A stretch of 64,000 nucleotides of DNA, taken from JBBRWO01 sp964388455 (GTDB lineage Bacteria; Actinomycetota; Coriobacteriia; Anaerosomatales; JAAXUF01). Of the stretch, positions 8,727-17,015 are shown one piece after another (the first letter of the stretch is position 1; the number at the start of each line of letters is the position of its first letter). The notes under the pieces were generated by a model, which was not told the origin of the DNA, did not search any database, and saw only the letters and a program-made list of their open reading frames with translations. The stretch is taken from NCBI GenBank assembly GCA_964388455.1, contig CAYMAN010000012.1, forward strand, positions 1 through 64,000, in the 5' to 3' direction. Position numbers and translations under genes: made by a program.

Positions 8727-9815
8727 ATGCGCCGCGAGTTTGGTGGAGCGTTCTCAGGCTCGCGAGTGCTCGTGACCGGCCACACTGGGTTCAAGGGGGC
8801 ATGGCTCAGTCGCTGGCTGCTCGACCTCGGGGCTGAGCTCACTGGCTATGCGCTCGAGCCGGATACCACTCCGGCACTCTTCACCGACCTCGGCCTCGCC
8901 GCGGCGATGGACAGTCGCATCGGTGACATCCGCGATGCGGAGCGCGTCGCCGCCCTGATCGCGGAGGTGCGACCCGACGTGGTCCTGCACTTGGCCGCGC
9001 AACCGCTCGTGCGTCGCAGCTACGCCGAGCCGCGCTACACGTTTGAGGTCAACGTCCTCGGCACGGTCAATATGCTCGAGGCCGTGCGCTCGAGTGAGAG
9101 CTGCCGGGTGCTCGTAAACGTCACCACCGACAAGGTCTACGCCAACGCCGAGACTGGTGAGGCGTTCGCGGAGGATCGACCGCTCGGCGGGCACGATCCC
9201 TACAGCGCCAGCAAGGCAGGCTCAGAGATTGTCACAGCGTCGTACCGCGACTCGTTCTTCTCGGGCCCGGATACCGCTGCGATCGCCACGGCCCGTGCGG
9301 GCAACGTGATCGGCGGCGGCGACTGGGCCGAGGATCGCCTGGTGCCGGACTGCGCTCGCGCCCTCTCGGCGGGGCGACCGCTGGTGGTGCGTAACCCGGA
9401 TTCGGTTCGGCCGTGGCAGCACGTGCTCGAACCGCTGTCCGGCTATCTGCACCTCGCCGCGTCGCTGCTCGGCGACGGCGCGTTGGCTGGTCCGTACAAC
9501 TTCGGTCCCGACCCGCTCGCAGCCCGCACCGTGGGCGAGGTGGCCGACCGTTTCGTCGCCGCGTGGGGCGAGGGTTCGTGGGAGTCGCCGGACCTGGGCG
9601 CGCAGCCACATGAGGCGGCGCAGTTGCAGCTCGACATCGGCAAGGCCGAGCGCGTTCTGGGCTGGCGGCCGGTGTGGGCGTTTGACGACACCATTCAGAG
9701 GACAGCGGTGTGGTACCACGCCTACACTGGTGGCGAGGACGCCATCGCGCTCGTTGAAGCAGACTTCGACGCCTATCTGAGTGCGGCACAGCACACCGCC
9801 GCCCCGTGGGTATGA
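8727..9815 (+). CDS. rfbG: CDP-glucose 4,6-dehydratase
   Basis: An extended SDR of 362 residues converting CDP-glucose to CDP-4-keto-6-deoxyglucose. The NAD motif VTGHTGFKGAWLSRWL is specific to RfbG-type dehydratases. The catalytic Tyr/Lys are in DPYSASKAGSE near residue 155, with NVTTDKVYAN upstream of it, and RNPDSVRPWQHVLEPL is a family block. The start ATG at 8727 lies two bases after the rfbF stop; an in-frame ATG 39 bases upstream inside rfbF is less likely. Confidence 0.94.
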   Translation: MRREFGGAFSGSRVLVTGHTGFKGAWLSRWLLDLGAELTGYALEPDTTPALFTDLGLAAAMDSRIGDIRDAERVAALIAEVRPDVVLHLAAQPLVRRSYAEPRYTFEVNVLGTVNMLEAVRSSESCRVLVNVTTDKVYANAETGEAFAEDRPLGGHDPYSASKAGSEIVTASYRDSFFSGPDTAAIATARAGNVIGGGDWAEDRLVPDCARALSAGRPLVVRNPDSVRPWQHVLEPLSGYLHLAASLLGDGALAGPYNFGPDPLAARTVGEVADRFVAAWGEGSWESPDLGAQPHEAAQLQLDIGKAERVLGWRPVWAFDDTIQRTAVWYHAYTGGEDAIALVEADFDAYLSAAQHTAAPWV

Positions 9816-9828
9816 TGGGAGATCATTC

Positions 9829-11166
9829 GTGACCGATACCACCCGCGCCGAGCAGATCCGCCAGCAGATACTCGCGTTGACGGCCGAGTATCACGCCGAG
9901 CGTTTCGCCGAGAAGCCCGACTTCGAGCCCGGTTCGAGCCGCGTACCGTACGCGGGTCGCGTCTTCGACGAGCGCGAGATGGTCAGCCTCGTCGATTCGT
10001 CGCTCGACTTCTGGCTCACCTATGGTCGTTTCTCGCGCAAGTTCGAGAGCGGGCTCGCGCGATACCTTGGCATCAGGCACGCGCTGCTCGTGAACTCGGG
10101 CTCGAGCGCCAACCTGCTCGCGTTTGCGGCGCTCACAAGCGAGCGGCTGGGAGAGCGTCGCGTCGTCGCGGGCGACGAGGTCATCACCGTCGCCGCAGGC
10201 TTTCCGACCACCGTGGCGCCGATCGTGCAGTACGGCGCGGTGCCGGTCTTCGTCGACGTGGTGCTCGGCACCTACAATATCGACGTGACGCAGCTCGAGG
10301 CCGCGCTGTCGCCGCGCACCAAGGCGGTCATGCTCGCTCACACGCTCGGCAATCCGTTCGACATCGACGCGGTCCGTGTGTTCTGCGACGCGCACGACCT
10401 CTGGCTTATCGAGGACAACTGTGACGCGCTGGGCGGCGAGTACCGTGGGCGCATGACGGGCACCTTCGGCGACATTGGGACGTCGAGCTTCTACCCGCCG
10501 CACCACATGACGATGGGCGAGGGCGGCGCCGTCTACACCGACAACGACGAGCTCGCTGCCATCATGCTCTCCATGCGCGACTGGGGCCGCGACTGCATCT
10601 GCCCCTCGGGCAAGGACAACGCGTGCGGCAAACGCTTCTCGCAGCAGTTCGGCACACTTCCGCACGGCTACGACCACAAGTACGTCTACTCGGAGTTCGG
10701 CTTCAACCTCAAGGCGACCGACATGCAGGCAGCCATCGGCGTGGTTCAGCTCGACAGGCTGCCGGAGTTCTCGGCGGCACGCAGGCGCAACTACGCCCGG
10801 CTCCGAGAGCTGCTCGCCCCCCTCGAAGACGTGCTGATCATGCCCGAGGCGACCGAAGGTTCCGACCCCAGCTGGTTTGGCTTCCTGATGACCCTCCGAG
10901 AAGGCGCCCCTGTCACACGCGACGAAATCGTCGGTGCGCTCGAGGCCGCAAAGGTGCAGACGCGGATGCTGTTCGCCGGCAACATCGTCCGGCAGCCGGT
11001 GTTCGACGCGATGCGCGCCAGCGGCGAAGGCTACCGCGTGGTCGGCGAGCTCGTGAACACCGACCGCATCATGAACGACGCGTTCTGGATCGGCGTCTAC
11101 CCGGGCATGACCGACGAGATGCTGGTGCACATGGCCGAGACTATCGCGGCCGCGTGCGGACGCTAG
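9829..11166 (+). CDS. rfbH: CDP-6-deoxy-4-keto-hexose 3-dehydrase (E1), PMP and [2Fe-2S] enzyme
   Basis: A 445-residue member of the DegT/aminotransferase fold that removes the C3 hydroxyl of CDP-4-keto-6-deoxyglucose. In place of the usual PLP lysine there is histidine (PHHMTMGEGG near residue 223), as in known E1 enzymes. The cluster-binding cysteines match the published E1 spacing exactly as I count it: Cys in EDNCDALG, 57 residues, then CIC, then 7 residues and Cys (C-X57-C-X-C-X7-C). The start GTG 9829 is preceded by GGGAG. A flavin/iron-sulphur reductase partner (E3, DdhD/RfbI) is not in this window and must be elsewhere or replaced. Confidence 0.93.
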   Translation: MTDTTRAEQIRQQILALTAEYHAERFAEKPDFEPGSSRVPYAGRVFDEREMVSLVDSSLDFWLTYGRFSRKFESGLARYLGIRHALLVNSGSSANLLAFAALTSERLGERRVVAGDEVITVAAGFPTTVAPIVQYGAVPVFVDVVLGTYNIDVTQLEAALSPRTKAVMLAHTLGNPFDIDAVRVFCDAHDLWLIEDNCDALGGEYRGRMTGTFGDIGTSSFYPPHHMTMGEGGAVYTDNDELAAIMLSMRDWGRDCICPSGKDNACGKRFSQQFGTLPHGYDHKYVYSEFGFNLKATDMQAAIGVVQLDRLPEFSAARRRNYARLRELLAPLEDVLIMPEATEGSDPSWFGFLMTLREGAPVTRDEIVGALEAAKVQTRMLFAGNIVRQPVFDAMRASGEGYRVVGELVNTDRIMNDAFWIGVYPGMTDEMLVHMAETIAAACGR

Positions 11167-11167
11167 C

Positions 11168-12880
11168 GTGAAGGCGAGCGACTACATAGCGGAGTTCCTC
11201 GCAGCGCAGGGTGTAGGCACGGTCTACGAGATGACCGGCGGCATGATCACGCACATTCTCGACTCACTGCATCACCGTGGCGGGATCGACATCGTCAGCA
11301 TGCATCATGAGCAGGCGGCTGCATTCGCCGCGGAAGCGGGCGCGCGCATCACGGGCGTTCCCGGAGTCGCGTTAGCCACAAGCGGTCCCGGTGCCACCAA
11401 CCTAATCACCGGTATAGGCAGCTGCTTCTACGACTCTGTCCCGGCGGTGTTCATCACCGGTCAGGTCAACACCACCGAGCAACGGGGCGACAGCGGAGTG
11501 CGGCAGTCCGGATTCCAGGAGACTGACATCGTCGCGATCGTTGAGCCTGTCACCAAGGCCGCATGGCGCGTGAAGGACGCCGACGACCTCCCTCGGCTCC
11601 TTGCCGAGGCGTTCCGAGTCGCGCTGTCGGGCCGCATGGGACCCGTGCTGCTCGATATCGCCATGGACGTCCAACGCGCCCAGCTCGATGCGGCCGCGCC
11701 GGAAATGATCGTCGCCGACGCCGCCTTGACCGCGGATGCCGAGGCCATCGCCCGAGTTCGCTCGGCACTCGCCGGCGCCGCTCGCCCGTTGATCCTCGCT
11801 GGCGGCGCGATTCGCAGCGAGCAGGCACGCAATCGGCTGGCGCAGCTCGCACAGCGGTGGAAGGTTCCAGTGGTCACGTCGCTGCTCGGCGTCGACGCGA
11901 TCGCCGGTGACGACCCCCTCAAGGTGGGGATGATCGGGACCTATGGCAACCGATGGGCGAATGAGGCGCTGGGCAGATGTGACGTGCTGTTGGTCGTCGG
12001 CAGCCGTCTGGACAATCGTCAGACCGGCGCCGATGTCGAGCGGTTCGTGCAAGGCAAGTCGATCATCCGAGTGGACCTCGACGCCAACGAGATATCGTGG
12101 CGCGTGCACCCTCAGGTAGCCGTAGTTGCAGACGCGAACGAGTTCCTCCGCCAGATGCTGGTGGAGGAGGCACCCACAGTCGATCGCTCGGGATGGCTCG
12201 CGGAGGTGGTGGCGCTCAGAGCTGCTGCACCGGACGCCGCGGAGATCGCCGATGTTCCCGGCATCAACGCCGCCGGTCTCATGCACGTCCTCTCCGAGGC
12301 TGCCGCCGCTGCATCCGCGTTCATCACCGACGTGGGGCAGAACCAGATGTGGGCCGCGCAGTCTCTGCGCCTGCGGGAGGGGCAGCGTCTGCTCACCTCC
12401 GGCGGCATGGGAGCGATGGGCTTCTCGCTTCCGGCTGCTATCGGAGCCGCCATCGCGGCTCCCGGACGACCGGTGGTTGCCATCACCGGCGACGGCGGCA
12501 TGCAAGTCAACATCCAGGAGCTGGAGACGGTGTCGCGACTGCAACTGCCGATCAAGCTCGTCGTCTTGGACAACGGTTGTCTCGGCATGGTGCGTCAGTT
12601 CCAAGAGGAGTACTTCGAGTCGTGCTACCAGTCGACAGTCTGGGGCTACGGTTCGCCGGACTTCGCGGCCGTGGCGGAGGCATACGGTATACCCGCTCGA
12701 TTCATCGACGCCGAGGACGACGTCGAGGCCGCCGCCGTGTGGCTCATGAGCGACTCGGCCTCGCCGGCGCTCCTCCACGTGCGCCTCGCGCAGGATACGC
12801 GCGTGAGGCCCAAGGTGGCGTTCGGCAGTCCCATCTTCGAGATGGAGCCGCCACCTGGAACTGGTACGTGCGATGAGTGA
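11168..12880 (+). CDS. Thiamine-diphosphate enzyme, acetolactate-synthase-like; probable YerE-type sugar branching enzyme
   Basis: A 570-residue three-domain ThDP enzyme of the acetolactate synthase superfamily. The N-terminal PYR domain has the cofactor-activating Glu in MHHEQAAAFAAEAG and ATSGPGATNL. The C-terminal PP domain has the GDG motif (TGDGGMQVN near residue 440) and DNGCLGMV. There is no ilvN regulatory subunit; it lies directly between rfbH and an SDR. In Yersinia, YerE, a ThDP/FAD relative of acetolactate synthase, adds a two-carbon unit from pyruvate to the CDP-3,6-dideoxy-4-keto sugar that RfbF-G-H produce. I therefore infer the same role here. A misplaced anabolic acetolactate synthase is the main alternative. 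Confidence 0.78.
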   Translation: MKASDYIAEFLAAQGVGTVYEMTGGMITHILDSLHHRGGIDIVSMHHEQAAAFAAEAGARITGVPGVALATSGPGATNLITGIGSCFYDSVPAVFITGQVNTTEQRGDSGVRQSGFQETDIVAIVEPVTKAAWRVKDADDLPRLLAEAFRVALSGRMGPVLLDIAMDVQRAQLDAAAPEMIVADAALTADAEAIARVRSALAGAARPLILAGGAIRSEQARNRLAQLAQRWKVPVVTSLLGVDAIAGDDPLKVGMIGTYGNRWANEALGRCDVLLVVGSRLDNRQTGADVERFVQGKSIIRVDLDANEISWRVHPQVAVVADANEFLRQMLVEEAPTVDRSGWLAEVVALRAAAPDAAEIADVPGINAAGLMHVLSEAAAAASAFITDVGQNQMWAAQSLRLREGQRLLTSGGMGAMGFSLPAAIGAAIAAPGRPVVAITGDGGMQVNIQELETVSRLQLPIKLVVLDNGCLGMVRQFQEEYFESCYQSTVWGYGSPDFAAVAEAYGIPARFIDAEDDVEAAAVWLMSDSASPALLHVRLAQDTRVRPKVAFGSPIFEMEPPPGTGTCDE

Positions 12881-13811
12881 GCGGTCCCGCATTGCCATAC
12901 TCGGTGCGACCGGACACGTGGGCAAGGTGTTGGCGTCCGGGCTTGCGAGGACGAACGCACTCACGCTCTATGCGCGGCGCCCCGAGGCCGCGACCGCGTT
13001 CGCGCGCGCTGCAGGCATCGAAGTCGCGGTCGACTCCCTCGATGCGTTTGGCCAGCAGGACCACGACGCACTGATCAACTGTATCGGTGTCGGCGATCCG
13101 CACGCGGCAGCTGCCAATCCAGACGAGGTTTACAGAGTCACCGCATTAGCCGATGACCTCGCTCTCGCCTACTTGGGGCAGCGACCACAGTGCCGTCTCA
13201 TCAACGTCAGCAGCGGCGCCGCCTACTGCTCGCCGTTCGATGAGCCAGCCAAGGAGGGCACACCCACCGAGCTGTATGCCGGGCGTCTGCGCGACGACCA
13301 GCACTACGGACTCGCTAAGCTCGCGTCGGAAGGTCGTCATCGCGCCAACCCGGATCTCGCGATCATCGACCTGCGACTCTTCAGTCTGTTCAGCCGCCAT
13401 ATTCACCCGGGCGCTGCCTACTTCATGAACGGTGTTATACGCAGCCTTCGCGACGGTACTCCATTCCTGACCGGCCGAAGCGATCACATGCGAGATTACG
13501 TGGCACCTCTTGACCTTGCGGCACTGGTTTCGGCGTGCGTCGCGTGCGAACCGGTTAACGCCTCGTACGACGTCTTCAGCCAGGCTCCGGTAGGCAAGTT
13601 CGAACTGCTCGCTACGCTGGCGAAGGAGTTCGGGCTCAACTACGAAGTGGACGACTCGCTCACCCCGAGCGCTGCGACCGGAGCGAAGCCTGCCTACTAC
13701 TCCAACGACTACGCCGCCACCACCCTGGGGTATCGCCCGACATTGACGTCGCTTGAGACCGTCATCGAAGAGACAGCAGCCCTGCTCGGCAATCAGAGGC
13801 GAGAACCGTGA
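12873..13811 (+). CDS. NAD-dependent epimerase/dehydratase-family SDR, possible branched-sugar ketoreductase
   Basis: A 312-residue extended SDR. Visible features are the glycine motif ILGATGHVGKVLA, a NVSSGAAY strand and the catalytic YxxxK in HYGLAKLASE near residue 150. It overlaps the YerE-like gene by 8 bases and ends overlapping the next glycosyltransferase, so all three are coupled. By analogy with the yersiniose pathway, where YerF reduces the side-chain ketone introduced by YerE, this is the best candidate for that reductase. A C4 ketoreductase of the abequose or paratose type is also possible. Substrate is unproven. Confidence 0.65.
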   Translation: MSERSRIAILGATGHVGKVLASGLARTNALTLYARRPEAATAFARAAGIEVAVDSLDAFGQQDHDALINCIGVGDPHAAAANPDEVYRVTALADDLALAYLGQRPQCRLINVSSGAAYCSPFDEPAKEGTPTELYAGRLRDDQHYGLAKLASEGRHRANPDLAIIDLRLFSLFSRHIHPGAAYFMNGVIRSLRDGTPFLTGRSDHMRDYVAPLDLAALVSACVACEPVNASYDVFSQAPVGKFELLATLAKEFGLNYEVDDSLTPSAATGAKPAYYSNDYAATTLGYRPTLTSLETVIEETAALLGNQRREP

Positions 13812-14752
13812 CCGACGTCAGCCGCAGACTCATCTCGATCGTCACGCCTGCATACAACGAGCAGGACAATATCGCGGAGCTCGCCCGGCAGCTGCGCGAG
13901 GTCTTCGCCCAGAGCCCCGAGTACGACTTCGAGGTCATCATCGTCGAGAACGGATCCGTCGATGGGACTTGGGACCGAATCACCGCCGAGTGCGCGGCTG
14001 ATGCCAGGTTCAAGTCGCTTCGGCTCTCGCGCAACTTCGGGGCGGATGGAGGCATGACAGCCGGTCTATCTCTGGCTACCGGAGATGCTGCGGTCATCAT
14101 GGTGGCCGACCTGCAGGATCCGCCCGAGATGATCACCGAGTTCATCAAGAGGTGGGAGCAGGGCTACGAGAACGTGTACGGAATCGTCACGCGTCGTCAC
14201 GGCGTGGGCCCCGTGCGCCGCGCGAACTCGCAGCTGTTCTACTGGCTCATCAACCGACTTACGGGCGGATCGTTTCCGCGCAACGCTAGCGATTTCAGAC
14301 TCATCGATCGCAAGGTCTACGAGTCCGTGAACTCAATGCCGGAACGCAATCGGTTTCTGCGCGGGATGTTCTTCTGGTCGGGATTCAGATCGATCGGCAT
14401 CGAGCATGAGAGACCCGCGCGCTTCGCCGGAGAGTCCAAGGCGACCACAGCTCACGTTCTCGGCATGGCGGTTCGCGGGCTTCTGTCGTACTCCTACGTC
14501 CCCCTGCGGCTTATCACCTATCTGGGGCTGGCGGTCTCCGCTTTCGCGTTCGTCTTCCTCATCTACATCGTGGTGCAGGCACTCGTCTTTGGGGTGCCGT
14601 TCGCGGGCTTCGGCACGATCATGGGCGTGATGCTGCTCATGTTCGGCTTCCTGTTCACGATGCTTGGAGTGGTGGCCGAGTACGTCGGCCTCATCTACGA
14701 GGAAGTGAAGCAGCGCCCGAACTTCGTGGTCCGAGACAAGATCGGACTCTGA
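13808..14752 (+). CDS. GT2 polyprenyl-phosphate glycosyltransferase (GtrB/DPM1-like)
   Basis: A 314-residue protein that probably transfers a sugar from a nucleotide donor to polyprenyl phosphate on the cytoplasmic membrane. The N-terminal GT-A domain starts SIVTPAYNEQDNI, has DLQDPPEM as its DXD-containing metal site near residue 100, and NFGADGGMTAG upstream of that. Two membrane spans follow at about residues 235-260 and 270-295. This architecture is typical of GtrB, which works with GtrA proteins such as the one at 2321. GTG start overlaps the previous stop by four bases. The gene converges on 14753 with abutting stop codons. Confidence 0.85.
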   Translation: MTDVSRRLISIVTPAYNEQDNIAELARQLREVFAQSPEYDFEVIIVENGSVDGTWDRITAECAADARFKSLRLSRNFGADGGMTAGLSLATGDAAVIMVADLQDPPEMITEFIKRWEQGYENVYGIVTRRHGVGPVRRANSQLFYWLINRLTGGSFPRNASDFRLIDRKVYESVNSMPERNRFLRGMFFWSGFRSIGIEHERPARFAGESKATTAHVLGMAVRGLLSYSYVPLRLITYLGLAVSAFAFVFLIYIVVQALVFGVPFAGFGTIMGVMLLMFGFLFTMLGVVAEYVGLIYEEVKQRPNFVVRDKIGL

Positions 14753-15727
14753 TCACCCTCGCAGAGAACGCTTGATTCGCCCGAGCATCGGTCGGACGGC
14801 GCCGTAAGCCGCGCCGACTCCCGCCAGGTTCGCGAGTGCTGCCACGCCCTGCCCGTCGAGTGCGGACCAGCGGAAGAGCCCGTCCGCCCGGGCCGCGCGG
14901 GTGAGCTCCCCAAGACCGAGGCGGTTTCCCGGCTCGACCGTGGAGCGTGCGTGCAGCAGGTAGTTCGTCGAGTGCCGCTCCACAAGCGCGCGATCCGCTG
15001 AGGAAAGCGGCGCCGGCAGCAGTCCTAAGTAGTAGCGCATCAGCGCCAGCGCGTGCTGCTCTCTGAAGATCGGGTTGTGGCTGTCCTGCGCATCGTGGTG
15101 GCGGTAGCGAACGAGTGGTTCTCGGATTGCAGCGACCGGACCGGCTGCGGCGATGTCACACAGCAATACGCGATCGGCGATGATCTCGAACTCCTCGAGC
15201 CGGAAGTTGACACCCGCGCTGACCGAGCTGCGGTACATCACGGAGCCGAAGTTGAGGGGCACGTTCTCGAGCAGCCGACGAACAAGCGCGTCCCGAGTCT
15301 CGTAGACCTCGACTTCGCCAGCTGAGTCGCTCCAGCCCTGTGCATCGGCCGAGTCGCCCACGAACGGCGCGCTCTCGGTGGCGATCCATGCGAGCTCGGC
15401 TCGGGCGTCAAGCTCCGCGACCTGGCGCCCAAGCATCTGCGGATGCATCAGGTCGTCGTCGTGGAACACGATGTGGTAGTCGGACGCCGCTCCAAGCTCG
15501 CGCGCGAGATCGATGTTACGAACCGCGCCGATGTTCTCGGCGTTACGGACGTAGCGAATGCCGAGCGACTCGAACCGCTCGACTACTGCCGAGGTGCCAT
15601 CGGTGCTCGCGTTGTCCAGCACCACGAGCTCGAAGTCGCGATAGGTCTGCTCGGCGATGGACCCGAGGCACTCGGCGAGGTACGCGGAGCGGTTGTAGGT
15701 GGGAACGACGACGGTCAGCTTCGACAT
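14753..15727 (-). CDS. GT2 family glycosyltransferase
   Basis: A 324-residue inverting GT-A glycosyltransferase. It begins KLTVVVPTYNRSAYLAECL, has DNASTDGT near residue 38 and HDDDLMHPQML as the DXD metal site near 92. No membrane span is evident. The ATG at 15727 (complement) immediately follows the stop of the upstream fucosyltransferase. An in-frame ATG at 15742 lies inside that gene without a ribosome site, while the chosen one has a GGGCGGGA about 6 bases before it. Donor and acceptor cannot be read from sequence. Confidence 0.84.
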   Translation of the reverse strand: MSKLTVVVPTYNRSAYLAECLGSIAEQTYRDFELVVLDNASTDGTSAVVERFESLGIRYVRNAENIGAVRNIDLARELGAASDYHIVFHDDDLMHPQMLGRQVAELDARAELAWIATESAPFVGDSADAQGWSDSAGEVEVYETRDALVRRLLENVPLNFGSVMYRSSVSAGVNFRLEEFEIIADRVLLCDIAAAGPVAAIREPLVRYRHHDAQDSHNPIFREQHALALMRYYLGLLPAPLSSADRALVERHSTNYLLHARSTVEPGNRLGLGELTRAARADGLFRWSALDGQGVAALANLAGVGAAYGAVRPMLGRIKRSLRG

Positions 15728-15728
15728 C

Positions 15729-16862
15729 TCAGTCCCGCCCATCGAGCGAGCCGAGAAGGAGGTCAGCGAGCACCTCTACGTGACGCGCTTGCGCGAACCG
15801 CTGAGCCGCATCGGACGCCAGGAACTCCCGGGCCGCCTTCAGGTGGCGCGACGCATCCGCTTCGGTCATGGCGCGCAGGTGCGCCTCGAGCTCCGTGTAG
15901 CTTCCAAACTCGCGGAAGTCGATGAACGCCTCCGGTGGCACGAAGTCAGCGATGTCCGGCGCTCCGAGGTACACGGGGATGGTCCCCGCCACAAGGCAGT
16001 CGAAGATCTTCTCGGTGATGTAGCCGGGAAACGCGGTGTTCTCGAAACACAAGGAGAACCGATACCCACCTAGCACGCCCACTTTGTCGTGCGGCGGGAT
16101 CTCGCCTCGGTAGCTTCGTCCGATTGCAGTCTGTGTAGCCCGGTCGGCGCCGGAGGTGGGCTGATCCCAGCCTCGGCCGTAGAGGTCAAACCCCTCGACG
16201 TCTCCGAAGTGCCGTATTGCCGAGAGGCGCTCGAGGTAGAGCTCGCTGCGCATCCAGGGGTTCCGGCGCTGCGCGTTGACCGCCTGAAGGTTGCGATACC
16301 ACCGGCCGGCCGACGGCTTGGGGTGCCGGAGGTCGAATGCCGGCTTGGGCCACCCGAACGCACGCTTGTTGCCGCTGACGATCGCGAGCAGCGAGCGCTC
16401 GGACCAGGGCGCGGGCTCGACGGGCGTGAGGTCGGGGTAGGGCCACGAGAAGTCGTGGAAGGTTGCGGTGCCGGTCGCCAGTGTGCGTGCGCCGGGGAAC
16501 AGCATCAGGTGGTCGAACCACGATGAGGTCTCGGCGAGCCCGTCGTAGAAGCGCCAGGCGATGATCGGCGACTCGCCACTCAGGCAAACTGACCCGCGCA
16601 GTCCGTGATCGAACAGCAGCGCCCGAGTGAACCGCGTCACCTCGTTGCTGAGCACGACCGCCGAGGGATGTCGTGCATCGGAGGCGAGGTACGCGTCCGC
16701 CGTGACCATACCCACGCCCGACTCGCCCAAGCGCTCCGACAATTCAACGATCGCGCTTGCCCCGGGGTACTGGCTCATCTGTGTCGCGTCAAAGGCGCGG
16801 TTCGCCATGAACGGCGGGTAGTCGATGTCGTAGATAACGAGCCTGTCGGAACGGTCCTGCAT
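15729..16862 (-). CDS. GT10 family fucosyltransferase (alpha-1,3/1,4-type)
   Basis: A 377-residue protein carrying the GT10 donor-site signature near residues 270-305: FSLCFENT, then GYITEKIFDCL and AGTIPVYLG. These match the fucosyltransferase motif that binds GDP-fucose. It therefore pairs logically with gmd and fcl in the same locus. No membrane span is visible, as in bacterial GT10 enzymes. ATG at 16862 (complement) has a GGAG 9 bases upstream; the in-frame TTG at 16877 is weaker. Its promoter should lie in the divergent gap 16863-17015. Confidence 0.86.
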   Translation of the reverse strand: MQDRSDRLVIYDIDYPPFMANRAFDATQMSQYPGASAIVELSERLGESGVGMVTADAYLASDARHPSAVVLSNEVTRFTRALLFDHGLRGSVCLSGESPIIAWRFYDGLAETSSWFDHLMLFPGARTLATGTATFHDFSWPYPDLTPVEPAPWSERSLLAIVSGNKRAFGWPKPAFDLRHPKPSAGRWYRNLQAVNAQRRNPWMRSELYLERLSAIRHFGDVEGFDLYGRGWDQPTSGADRATQTAIGRSYRGEIPPHDKVGVLGGYRFSLCFENTAFPGYITEKIFDCLVAGTIPVYLGAPDIADFVPPEAFIDFREFGSYTELEAHLRAMTEADASRHLKAAREFLASDAAQRFAQARHVEVLADLLLGSLDGRD

Positions 16863-17015
16863 GCTGTCTGACTCCAACCTCCGAAAGCGCGTTCGCGTGG
16901 ACCTCGATGATATAGTTGGCGAGCCGAAAGCGGTGTCGATGGAATGCCGTTTCGTGGCGCACCGCTCTCCTCAACAAGGAGTCTACTTGAACGTTTGTTC
17001 GCACGGGAGTGACAC

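Noticed and set aside
11168..12880. Anabolic acetolactate synthase (ilvB)
   Set aside because: No ilvN or branched-chain amino acid genes nearby; the gene is coupled to a CDP-sugar SDR and follows rfbH, so the sugar role is more likely, though not proven.
11402..12964. 520-codon minus-strand open frame opposite the ThDP enzyme
   Set aside because: Antisense to intact cofactor motifs; composition typical of G+C-driven shadow frames.
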